Assembly: GCA_035286665.1 (NCBI GenBank)
Contig: DATECY010000054.1
Span: 1 to 12,670, forward strand
Direction of reading: 5' to 3'
Length of the DNA stretch: 12,670 bases
Source of the DNA: RBG-16-68-21 sp035286665
Lineage (GTDB): Bacteria > Actinomycetota > Acidimicrobiia > Spongiisociales > UBA11373
Below the pieces are notes generated by a model, which was given only the letters and a program-made list of their open reading frames with translations, did not search any database and was not told the origin of the DNA. Position numbers and translations under genes: made by a program. Every line of letters begins with the position of its first letter. Positions within the stretch are counted from its first letter, which is position 1. Shown here piece by piece: positions 1 to 6,510 of this stretch.

Positions 1-2094
1 CTGGTTCTCCTGGTACTCCTGCTGGTGGCGGCCGGGTGCGGTGACGACGGCTCGACCGTCACCGAGCCGACCACACCGGAGGACGGTGGGGTGGTTCTTT
101 CCGACGTGTTGCCGCCGGGGGACGACACTGTCATCGAGACCGCCGCCTGGGGTGCGGTGTTCGACCGGCGGATCGTGGTGCGTCTCGCCGACGATGCCGG
201 GCCTGACGCTGCCGACCGGGTGGCGGAGGCGGTCGGGGGGACGGTGGTGGAGAGGATCGAGGACTTCTCGATCGCCGAGATCGAGCTCGCCGTTTCGGGT
301 GAGGAGGCGTTGGCTGCCGCGATGGACACGCTGGCCGGCAACGGGGATGTGGCGATCGTCGCGCCGTCGGAGGTGGTGGAGGCCGACTGGGACGTGGTGG
401 ACCGGCCCTGTGGCCGGCTGGACGACCTGGTGCTCCAGCAGGGGAACCGGAGTGACCAGTATCGGCTCACCGGCGTGGAAGACGCCTGGCGGCTGATCAA
501 GGCCACCGGGGTGACGACGACCCCGCCGATCGTCGGCGTCGTCGACGGGTTCGGCCCATCTGTCGGGTACCACGGGTCGTGGGTCCACGAGGTCGTGGAC
601 GCGAGTCCGGGCGGTCCACCGGGTGTTCTCGACGCCATCCTGGGCGACGGTGCGTTCACGACGACCAGCGTGGACGTGTTCGGCTCGTCAAAGAAGACTT
701 CGAACGCGGCGTGGATGGCCGCTGTGACACAGCTCGTGGGACCCCCGGAAGGCGCCACCGTCGGACCCCCGGTAGGCGCCACCGTCGTCAACCTCTCGCT
801 CGGTGGGAAGCAGACGCCCCAGGGACAGGCCCTGGTCCGACAGTTCTTGCGGGATCTCGCCGTCACCCATCCCAAGGTGCTCGTCGTCGCCGCTGCGGGC
901 AACGACGCTGGCGACGCCGCGACCTTCGGCCCGGGTGGCCTCGACGAGCCCAATCTGGTCACCGTGGGCGGCCTCAACCATCACGGCGGCCGGTGGAAAG
1001 AGACCTGGACCGACGCCAACGGGGTCCAGCACACGGAGGGCTCCAACTACATGAGCTCGGGCGGCGAGGTCACCCTGGCAGCAATCGCCCAGGACGTCTA
1101 CACCGGCATGACCGACAATGGGGAGCCCCATGTCGCGAGTGGAACATCATTTGCCACCCCGCAGGTGACCGCGGCGGTGGCGGTGCTGCAGGCGCTCGAC
1201 CCCACCCTCACCGCGGCGGAGATCAAGGAGATCCTGGTCGACACCGCGGCTACCGAGATCTCCGATCCGGCGATCAGCAACCGCATCAAAGACATCGACC
1301 CGGCATTGGGGGGACGGGTGCTGCGCATCGACAACGCGGTGTGGCAGGTGCTGCAGGAGCGCCTCCAGGTCACCGGCAGCGCCGACTTCGACCAAGTGAT
1401 CGGCGATGCCACCCTCAATGCCAGCGCCCGGGTCACCGAGGACGACCCCCTCACCTACAAGATCGTGGCCACCGCCCCGGGCGGCGGCAACACCACCACC
1501 GTGCAGATCGCGGTCAACGGGCCCGGGGGCCAGATTCCCGGTGACACCAGCCTCACCACCAGCGACGAAAAGGCCCGCTGGAGTTGGCTGTTCAACGACT
1601 TCGGCGAGTCCGCCCAGGTCACCCTGACCCGCACCGACACCGGGGCATGCGCCCGCCTCGTCCTCAGCGCCGGCGAGGCGTCACCCTACGCCGGCACCTA
1701 CGAGGCGTCGTTCAACTATCTCGAGACGGAAGGGTGGTCCGCCAGGGTCACGTTCACGCTGACCATTGACGAGCAGGGGACCGTCGCCGCCGAAGGCGAG
1801 GATCGATCGAAATTCGAGTCCGCCGATGGAACCGTGAGGTCCCAGCTCGCCTTTCACTGCGGTGGGTCCGTCGGCGATGACGGCAATGCTGCGTGTTCGG
1901 GGTCGGTCTCGGTGACCGTGAAGGTGGTTGGTTCCGATGGAGTAGTGGCGCTCGACGAGACCCACGAGGGAGAGTTCACCATGTCGTTCACGATCGGTGA
2001 GGATGGCACCCTCGATGGCTCCCTCTCGGATCTTGGAGGCGAACTACACCCCACCCTCGAAGGTCACGCGGTGTCGGGTGGACCCGGCGGCTGA
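1..2094 (+). CDS. Subtilase-like (S8) serine protease, predicted lipoprotein, 5' partial
   Basis: The reading frame is open from base 1. A hydrophobic Leu/Val run ends in A-A-G-C (Cys codon 37-39), a lipobox-like site, so the true start lies just upstream of the window and the protein is probably a lipid-anchored exported protease. Numbering from the GTG at 25, the S8 catalytic signatures are D174 in IVGVVDGFGP, H183 in HGSWV, oxyanion N293 in AAAGND, and nucleophile S375 in SGTSFATPQ. Residues about 40-125 resemble an inhibitor-like propeptide. Residues about 450-689 form a beta-rich C-terminal region with three cysteines (C542, C612, C624) that I cannot assign to a family. Asp and His are only nine residues apart, much closer than in subtilisin. 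A 24-bp tandem duplication lies inside the catalytic domain. A decayed copy of the C-terminal domain sits about 3 kb downstream. The protease call is confident; substrate and activity are unknown. Confidence 0.85.
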   Translation: MVLLVLLLVAAGCGDDGSTVTEPTTPEDGGVVLSDVLPPGDDTVIETAAWGAVFDRRIVVRLADDAGPDAADRVAEAVGGTVVERIEDFSIAEIELAVSGEEALAAAMDTLAGNGDVAIVAPSEVVEADWDVVDRPCGRLDDLVLQQGNRSDQYRLTGVEDAWRLIKATGVTTTPPIVGVVDGFGPSVGYHGSWVHEVVDASPGGPPGVLDAILGDGAFTTTSVDVFGSSKKTSNAAWMAAVTQLVGPPEGATVGPPVGATVVNLSLGGKQTPQGQALVRQFLRDLAVTHPKVLVVAAAGNDAGDAATFGPGGLDEPNLVTVGGLNHHGGRWKETWTDANGVQHTEGSNYMSSGGEVTLAAIAQDVYTGMTDNGEPHVASGTSFATPQVTAAVAVLQALDPTLTAAEIKEILVDTAATEISDPAISNRIKDIDPALGGRVLRIDNAVWQVLQERLQVTGSADFDQVIGDATLNASARVTEDDPLTYKIVATAPGGGNTTTVQIAVNGPGGQIPGDTSLTTSDEKARWSWLFNDFGESAQVTLTRTDTGACARLVLSAGEASPYAGTYEASFNYLETEGWSARVTFTLTIDEQGTVAAEGEDRSKFESADGTVRSQLAFHCGGSVGDDGNAACSGSVSVTVKVVGSDGVVALDETHEGEFTMSFTIGEDGTLDGSLSDLGGELHPTLEGHAVSGGPGG
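739..786 (+). repeat. 24-bp tandem duplication inside the subtilase gene
   Basis: Bases 739-762 and 763-786 are two adjacent 24-bp copies differing at one position (a versus t). They encode GPPEGATV and GPPVGATV just before the VVNLSLG strand of the protease domain. The duplication is in frame, so it lengthens a surface loop by eight residues without breaking the gene. The near identity suggests a recent event. Confidence 0.9.
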
Positions 2095-2164
2095 CCGCGG
2101 GCAGTTCGACGGCCGCTCCTCGTGGTCGGGCGGCCCGCTGCCGACCTTCATTCGAGCCCGCGGT
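2094..2164 (+). terminator. Nested GC-rich inverted repeats after the protease gene (possible terminator)
   Basis: A perfect 9-bp inverted repeat (ACCGCGGGC at 2094-2102 with GCCCGCGGT at 2156-2164) starts on the last base of the protease stop codon. It encloses a second perfect 6-bp hairpin, GGCCGC at 2111-2116 with GCGGCC at 2130-2135. There is no T-tract, so it is not a classical intrinsic terminator, but it could end or stabilise the transcript. I see nothing else in the 135-bp gap before the next gene. Confidence 0.35.
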
Positions 2165-2229
2165 GATGGTGGCCGTCTGACGCGTACGGAGGTCCGGCAA
2201 TCCCCGCTGCTGTCGGGTAGCTTCCCGTC

Positions 2230-3393
2230 ATGAACACGCTGGCCCGACTCGGGATCACCGCCCTCATCGGCCTCTTCGCGGTCGCTCCTGTGGCTGCCGG
2301 TGAGGTGCCCGACGGCAGAGCGCCGACGTGCGCCGGCCGGACGGCGACGATGGTCGGAACGAGTGGGGATGACGTCCTCGATGGCACACCTGGAAGTGAT
2401 GTCATCATCGGTCTGGGCGGGGACGACGCCATCAACGGTCTCGGCGGCAAGGACTACCTGTGTGGCGGTTCGGGTGACGACACCATCGACGGCGGGAGCG
2501 GCCCGGACCGCATCTATGGCGGCGGTGGCAATGACACCCTCGACGGCGCCCAGGGCGGAGACCGTCTCTACGGCCAACGTGGCAGTGACACCCTCAACGG
2601 AGGCGCCGGCGAGGATGTCGCCAACGGGGGTTCCGGTACGGATGGCTGCACTGCCGAGACGACGATCAAGTGCGAGTCCGCACCGCCGGACGGCATCTGG
2701 CATCCCCAGCCGGGGACGACGTGGCAGTGGCAGCTGTCGGGCGAGATCGACACCTCGGTGGATGCGGAGATGTTCGATGTCGACCTGTTCGAGGCGCCCC
2801 CGTCGGTGATCGCCGATCTCCACGACCGGGGGCGCGTCGTGGTCTGCTACATGAGCGCCGGTGCCTGGGAGGAGTTCCGTCCGGATGCCGATGACTTCCC
2901 CGACTCCGTTCTGGGACGCACCAATGGGTGGGCCGGGGAGCGGTGGTTGGACATCCGTCGTCTCGACGTGCTGGGACCGATCATGGAATCTCGAATGGAC
3001 ATGTGCCGGGATCGGGGGTTCGACGGCATCGAGGTGGACAACATCGACGGCTATGCGAACAGAACCGGCTTCGACCTGACCGCGCAGGATCAGCTCGCCT
3101 TCAACCGTTTTCTCGCCGGGGCGGCCCATTCCCGTGGCTTGTCGATCGGGTTGAAGAACGATCTCGACCAGGTGGAGCAGTTGGAGCCGGACTTCGATTG
3201 GGCGCTCAACGAGGAATGCGCTGCTTTCGACGAATGCGAGGCGTTGGTCCCCTTCATCGAGGCCGGCAAGGCGGTGTTCCACGTCGAGTACGACCTGGAC
3301 ACCACCGAGTTCTGCGCGTTGACCACCGGACTCGGGTTCAGTTCCCTGCAGAAGCACCTCGACCTCGACGCCTGGCGCCGCTCCTGCTCCTAG
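2230..3393 (+). CDS. Secreted RTX-repeat protein with GH114-type glycosidase domain
   Basis: This is a 387-residue exported protein. Residues 1-23 are a Sec signal peptide with likely cleavage after APVAA. Residues 43-141 hold about eleven calcium-binding RTX nonapeptides (pattern GGxGxDxUx, for example GGSGDDTID and GGGGNDTLD). Residues about 155-385 resemble the GH114 / TM1410 TIM-barrel family, whose characterised members are endo-alpha-1,4-polygalactosaminidases. Supporting stretches are the PGTTWQWQLSG opening, VVCYMSAGAWEEFRPD, and GFDGIEVDNIDGY, where D270 is the likely conserved active-site acid. The RTX block lies at the N-terminus behind a Sec signal, unlike type I secreted RTX proteins where it precedes a C-terminal export signal. 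The likely role is calcium-dependent degradation or remodelling of a galactosamine-containing extracellular polysaccharide, which is inferred from the family. The start is the ATG before the signal peptide; no strong Shine-Dalgarno is visible. Confidence 0.85.
   Translation: MNTLARLGITALIGLFAVAPVAAGEVPDGRAPTCAGRTATMVGTSGDDVLDGTPGSDVIIGLGGDDAINGLGGKDYLCGGSGDDTIDGGSGPDRIYGGGGNDTLDGAQGGDRLYGQRGSDTLNGGAGEDVANGGSGTDGCTAETTIKCESAPPDGIWHPQPGTTWQWQLSGEIDTSVDAEMFDVDLFEAPPSVIADLHDRGRVVVCYMSAGAWEEFRPDADDFPDSVLGRTNGWAGERWLDIRRLDVLGPIMESRMDMCRDRGFDGIEVDNIDGYANRTGFDLTAQDQLAFNRFLAGAAHSRGLSIGLKNDLDQVEQLEPDFDWALNEECAAFDECEALVPFIEAGKAVFHVEYDLDTTEFCALTTGLGFSSLQKHLDLDAWRRSCS
2356..2652 (+). repeat. RTX nonapeptide repeat block (about 11 units of 27 bp)
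   Basis: Tandem 27-bp units encode successive glycine/aspartate-rich nonapeptides, from GTSGDDVLD to GGSGTDGCT. In known RTX proteins these build a parallel beta-roll that binds calcium between turns. Most units keep the Asp at position 6, while the last unit is degenerate and leads into a Cys pair (C140, C148). Confidence 0.85.
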
Positions 3394-3459
3394 CGCGGTC
3401 ACACAGAATCCGACGACCGCGATCCGTCACGACCGCCCCGCCATCTCGCCGGCGCTAGG
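3389..3459. terminator. Inverted repeats between convergent genes (candidate bidirectional terminator)
   Basis: The 8-bp arms CCTAGCGC (3389-3396) and GCGCTAGG (3452-3459) are perfect reverse complements. Each contains the stop codon of one of the two convergent genes (TAG at 3391-3393; CTA at 3455-3457). An alternative 7-bp stem pairs CGCGGTC (3394-3400) with GACCGCG (3415-3421). There is no T-tract, and the function is inferred from position only. Confidence 0.35.
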
Positions 3460-4837
3460 GGACCACGACCTTCGCCGACGGGACGCACAGCAGCTCGGGG
3501 TTGATCGCCTTCATCTTCTTCCGTTCGAACTGGTTCTTCACCTCGACTCTCACGTTGACCTCGGCTCCGGCGATCTGGTAACAGACCAGGTGGCTCACCG
3601 GGTGCTGGATCTGGCTGCCGTTCTTGTCGACGGGGGTGCAGAGCCTCACCGCAGCGCCGATGCTCACCCTCTTGTGACCGAACTGATCGGTGACCAAGAC
3701 CCGGCCGAGTTGTCCTACTCGCTGCAGTGAGGTCAGCGGTTCCACCTTGTAACACTGGAAGTGATCGATCGGGACCCGGATTCCTCTGAACGAATTTCCG
3801 ATCTCACGCTTCTTCGAGGGAACGCACACCGTCTCCGGCTCGCCAACGACGAGCCTCTGCGAGCCGAACTGGTTGCGAACCACCACCGCCGTGTTCAGGT
3901 CGGGGCCCGTGGTGGTGTAGCACACCAGGTGGGCGCGACGATTGACGAAGGGCTCGTTCCCCTTCCTCGCCGGGTTGCAGAGGCGAGCGCGGTCGGTCAC
4001 CTTCGCCTGACGTTGCCCGAATTGGTCGATCAGCTGGACCGTGCGGTTCTCGAACCTCGTCGGCGTCACCGTGTAGCACTTGAAATGCTCGAGCGCGGCC
4101 TGCGCGGGACGGACCCCGTGGGTGGCGAGGAGTGCCTCCTCCAGCGTAAGCAGCTTGTGGCCGTCGAAGCTGGGGCAGAAGCCGTCGTTCAGGCCGGGCA
4201 CGGCGAGCGCCGGGAGCACGCAGGCGTTCCGCCACGGGACGCCCTCCGCCTGCAAGATCTGCGGCGGCAGGTCCCATCCGTCGAGCATCAGCGTGGTGCC
4301 GTCGGAGATGCGGGTGAACGTGAACAGCGGCACGACCGGCAGCTGGGAGTCGAACGTCCCCCCATCGGTGCCGTGGTGGATGGTCATCCGACCCTTCGAG
4401 GGTTGGGTGGGGGAGAGGCCGACGTTCACGTCCCACTGGTCGGGGTCTCCACCTCCGCACTGCACCGTGATCGGCTCCATGCTGACCAGGGAGAGGGCGA
4501 CGAGCTCGATCTGGATGGTGTCATCCGGCATCGGGTTGGCCGCTTCGAGGCGCTGCACCACGGTGTCGGCGTCCCCCACATTGTGCCCCATGAAAGTCTC
4601 CAGGGGCACGCCTGCGAACTTGACCCTGCCGACCCATTCCTGGCATCCGGGGCCGAAGAATCCGGCAGGTAGCTGGAAATCGAAATGGGTCGACTGGGGA
4701 TCGGTCTCGAAGAGGTCGTAGCCCGCCGGGATGGAACTGGTGTCCGCCCACGCCGTCCCCCAGAGACTGGTGCCGATCAGCGAGATCCCGAGCAGCGCAG
4801 CCGCCGCTCGCCACGTGAGCCGCTTGCGTGTCTTCAT
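3455..4837 (-). CDS. Secreted cysteine-rich protein with four DUF7450-like modules
   Basis: This is a 460-residue protein. The start is set at 4837 rather than the upstream ATG at 4915, because a strong Shine-Dalgarno (AAGGAGG, minus strand, 4843-4849) precedes it by five bases and a clean signal peptide follows (MKTRKRL, hydrophobic core, AWA cleavage near residue 31). Residues about 35-240 form an unrecognised mature domain with a few cysteines (C65, C127, C206, C221). Residues 251-460 hold four modules of about 50 residues, each starting H-[FL]-x-C-Y, passing through a [DN]QF motif and ending in [LV]C-x-P. From memory they match DUF7450, seen in exported proteins of environmental bacteria; this is unverified. 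Function is unknown, and an extracellular structural or binding role is plausible. The gene is convergent with the GH114 gene. Confidence 0.8.
   Translation of the reverse strand: MKTRKRLTWRAAAALLGISLIGTSLWGTAWADTSSIPAGYDLFETDPQSTHFDFQLPAGFFGPGCQEWVGRVKFAGVPLETFMGHNVGDADTVVQRLEAANPMPDDTIQIELVALSLVSMEPITVQCGGGDPDQWDVNVGLSPTQPSKGRMTIHHGTDGGTFDSQLPVVPLFTFTRISDGTTLMLDGWDLPPQILQAEGVPWRNACVLPALAVPGLNDGFCPSFDGHKLLTLEEALLATHGVRPAQAALEHFKCYTVTPTRFENRTVQLIDQFGQRQAKVTDRARLCNPARKGNEPFVNRRAHLVCYTTTGPDLNTAVVVRNQFGSQRLVVGEPETVCVPSKKREIGNSFRGIRVPIDHFQCYKVEPLTSLQRVGQLGRVLVTDQFGHKRVSIGAAVRLCTPVDKNGSQIQHPVSHLVCYQIAGAEVNVRVEVKNQFERKKMKAINPELLCVPSAKVVVP
3470..4087 (-). repeat. Four tandem Cys modules in an A-B-A'-B' order
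   Basis: Modules open at residues 251 (HFKCYTVTP), 303 (HLVCYTTTG), 359 (HFQCYKVEP) and 416 (HLVCYQIAG). Their central motifs alternate DQFG, NQFG, DQFG, NQFE, and their closing motifs are LCNP, VCVP, LCTP and LCVP. Modules 1 and 3 resemble each other, as do 2 and 4, so the array probably arose by duplication of a two-module unit. Each module has two conserved cysteines, likely a disulfide. Confidence 0.75.
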
Positions 4838-4842
4838 GACCC

Positions 4843-4849
4843 CCTCCTT
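4843..4849 (-). promoter_or_regulatory. Shine-Dalgarno fixing the start of the 3455-4837 gene
   Basis: The plus strand reads CCTCCTT, which is AAGGAGG on the coding strand, five bases before the ATG at 4837. It rules in the signal-peptide start over the longer frame opening at 4915. Confidence 0.85.
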
Positions 4850-4878
4850 GAGAAAGGGAACCAACCCGCTTCTTGTGC

Positions 4879-4894
4879 GATAGGGAAACCTATC
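4879..4894. promoter_or_regulatory. Perfect 6-bp hairpin/palindrome with GAAA loop
   Basis: GATAGG (4879-4884) and CCTATC (4889-4894) are perfect reverse complements separated by GAAA. The element lies 42-57 bases upstream of the start of the cysteine-module gene and just before the decayed subtilase domain. It could be a 5' UTR hairpin of the minus-strand gene or a small operator; nothing decides between these. Confidence 0.35.
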
Positions 4895-4897
4895 AGG

Positions 4898-5191
4898 GTG
4901 AGCCGACCGGTGCACGGGGTCGGGGCCTGCGCCCGCCTTGCGCTCACCGCCGACGAGGCGTCATCCAGCCGGCACCCGTGGGGCGGCCTTCGTCTCCCTG
5001 AGGATCGACGCGTGGAAGACCACGATCACCTTCAGGCCGGTCATCGAAGAAGGGGGCACCGTCGTCGCCGATGAGGAGGTCGGTCGAGGCATGAGGGTGA
5101 GATCATCGGCTGTCATCGGACATCTGCACTGCAATGGCAGCGTCGATGACAGCGGCCGCCTCGCATGCCGGGGACGCTGCGGCCTACGCTG
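4898..5191 (+). pseudogene. Frameshifted remnant of a subtilase C-terminal domain
   Basis: Translation recovers a decayed copy of residues about 535-627 of the protease at 1-2094, in two frames. From 4898 it reads GVGACARLALTADEAS, against TDTGACARLVLSAGEAS in the intact protein. After about 4967 it continues two frames over: AGTRGAAFVSLR..., then AWKTTITFRPVIEEGGTVVADEE and LHCNGSVDDSGRLACRGR, against AGTYEASFNYLE..., RVTFTLTIDEQGTVAAEGE and FHCGGSVGDDGNAACSGS. All three cysteines are kept. By hand count the first 42 bases match at 36 positions. The shift corresponds to a 2-base loss where the intact gene has TAC. No catalytic domain is present, and the second frame stops at 5190-5192. This is most likely the tail of a lost paralogue; a sequencing error in a small real gene is less likely because the 5' part is also missing. 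Confidence 0.7.
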
Positions 5192-5198
5192 ACCGTCC

Positions 5199-6071
5199 GT
5201 GGATTCTCCGTCGCTTCTCACCCTGATGCTGCTGGCGGCCCTGGGGGTGGGCGCCGGGTGGTTGGGGGCGCTGGTCGGGATCGGCGGCGGGGTGGTGATC
5301 GTGCCCACGCTCGTCCTCGCCTTCCACGTGGACATCAGGGTGGCGGTGGCGGCCTCACTGGTGGCGGTGATCGCCACCTCCACGTCTGCCGGGAGCGTGT
5401 ACCTCGGCAAAGGCCTCACCAACATGCGCCTGGGGATGACCCTCGAGGTGGCCACCACGATCGGCGGGATGACCGGTGGCCTGGCGGCGGTGCTGCTCCC
5501 GGTGGACGCCATCGCCGCCCTCTTCGCGTCGGTCATGGGGGTCACCGCAGTGCTCGTCCTGCGCGGCGCCGGGCGTCCCCCGCAGCGCCGGGTGGAGGCC
5601 GTGGTCGGTGACGAGACCGGCTGGGAGGAGCCGGGGACCCTCGCCGGGGCCTACCTGGATGAGACCAAGGGAGGCCTGGTCCACTACCGGGCCCGGCGGC
5701 TCTGGGTGGGCTCGGGGGTGTCGCTGCTCGCCGGGTCGGTGTCGGGGATGCTCGGCGTGGGCGGCGGCTTTCTCAAGGTGCCGGCCATGAACCTCGGCAT
5801 GGGCGTCCCGGTGAAGGTGGCGGCGGCGACTTCCAACTTCATGATCGGTGTGACCGCCGCGGCCAGCGTCTTCATCTACTTCCAGCGCGGCTTGGTCGAG
5901 CCGCTCGTGGCCGTGCCGATCGCACTCGGCGTGGTCGGGGGCTCGCTGGTTGCCACCCGCATGGCCGGGTCGACGCCGGCACCGCTCGTGAAGCGAATCC
6001 TCGGGCTCGTCCTCGTGGTGGTGGCGGTGGAGATGGCGCTGCGGGCGATGGGGGTGGGGCCCGGTGGCTGA
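5199..6071 (+). CDS. TauE/SafE family sulfite/organosulfonate exporter-like permease
   Basis: This is a 290-residue, very hydrophobic membrane protein with the internal two-fold repeat of the TauE/SafE (DUF81) family. The first half carries GWLGALVGIGGGVVIVPTL (residues 20-38) and the second GSVSGMLGVGGGFLKVPAM (179-197), each a glycine-rich re-entrant element, followed by DIRVAVAASLVAVIATS and VKVAAATSNFMIGVTA respectively. A charged cytoplasmic loop lies at about 122-168. Family members move sulfite, sulfoacetate, thiosulfate or related small anions across the inner membrane; the substrate here is not known. The start is a GTG with no clear Shine-Dalgarno, seven bases after the pseudogene stop. 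The 3' end overlaps the next gene by eight bases, indicating co-translation. Confidence 0.9.
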   Translation: MDSPSLLTLMLLAALGVGAGWLGALVGIGGGVVIVPTLVLAFHVDIRVAVAASLVAVIATSTSAGSVYLGKGLTNMRLGMTLEVATTIGGMTGGLAAVLLPVDAIAALFASVMGVTAVLVLRGAGRPPQRRVEAVVGDETGWEEPGTLAGAYLDETKGGLVHYRARRLWVGSGVSLLAGSVSGMLGVGGGFLKVPAMNLGMGVPVKVAAATSNFMIGVTAAASVFIYFQRGLVEPLVAVPIALGVVGGSLVATRMAGSTPAPLVKRILGLVLVVVAVEMALRAMGVGPGG

Positions 6072-6414
6072 CAGCGCCGTCGTGGAGGCATCGGATCGCG
6101 GCCACCGGCGCATCCAGTGGGTGCTCCGGGCGGGGCTGGGACTCGGCGTGACCGCCATGGCGATCGGCCTGGTGATCGATCTCGCCGAGGGCGACCTGGC
6201 GGTGGTGGCGGTTCCGCTGTGGTCGCTGTTCGGGGTCGGGCCGGTGGGGGACCGGGCGATGGCGCTCGGCATCCTCGTCCTCGCCCTGACCCCGGTCGTG
6301 CGGGTGGTGGCACTCGTGATCGTCTGGTGGCGGGAGCACGATCGACGATTCGCCGCCGTGGGAGCAGCCGTGCTCGTCGTCCTCGCCCTCGGGGTGCTCC
6401 TCGGCCGGGCGTGA
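6064..6414 (+). CDS. DUF1634-like small membrane protein, TauE partner
   Basis: This is a 116-residue protein with about three membrane segments (residues about 20-40, 72-92 and 98-115) and a basic N-terminal tail. Its GTG start lies inside the last codons of the TauE/SafE gene, with an 8-base overlap. The size, topology, GVGPVGDRAMALGILVLALTP segment split by glycines, and position directly behind a TauE/SafE permease match DUF1634 proteins. These are commonly encoded next to such permeases and probably act as an accessory subunit. The biochemical role is not established. Confidence 0.75.
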   Translation: MADSAVVEASDRGHRRIQWVLRAGLGLGVTAMAIGLVIDLAEGDLAVVAVPLWSLFGVGPVGDRAMALGILVLALTPVVRVVALVIVWWREHDRRFAAVGAAVLVVLALGVLLGRA

Positions 6415-6457
6415 CCCGGTGGAGTGCGTCGGCGCCTCCGGCCTGCGAAGATGCCCC

Positions 6458-6504
6458 GTCCTCGGGGGAGGACTGCAATGAATCGGGCGGCCGGGGGGTT
6501 CTGA
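6458..6504 (+). promoter_or_regulatory. SD-sequestering hairpin and 8-codon leader ORF ahead of the EamA gene
   Basis: GTCCTC (6458-6463) and GAGGAC (6468-6473) form a perfect 6-bp hairpin with a GGGG loop. The descending arm contains GGAGGA (6467-6472), an ideal Shine-Dalgarno five bases before an ATG at 6478. That ATG opens an 8-codon ORF (MNRAAGGF, stop 6502-6504) that is in frame with, and ends six bases before, the ATG of the exporter at 6511. The exporter itself has no comparable ribosome site. This suggests translational coupling through a leader peptide or an occlusion switch. It remains an inference, and chance is possible at this GC content. Confidence 0.35.
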
Positions 6505-6510
6505 ACGACC

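Noticed and set aside
2044..3402. Long minus-strand open frame (452 codons) opposite the RTX-GH114 gene
   Set aside because: It mirrors the RTX repeats as low-complexity Val/Ala/Asp text, has no signal or domain, and lies opposite a gene with clear domains and a signal peptide.
4838..4915. N-terminal extension of the cysteine-module protein to an ATG at 4915
   Set aside because: It would bury the signal peptide and ignore the strong Shine-Dalgarno at 4843-4849. The added residues also overlap the hairpin and the pseudogene start.
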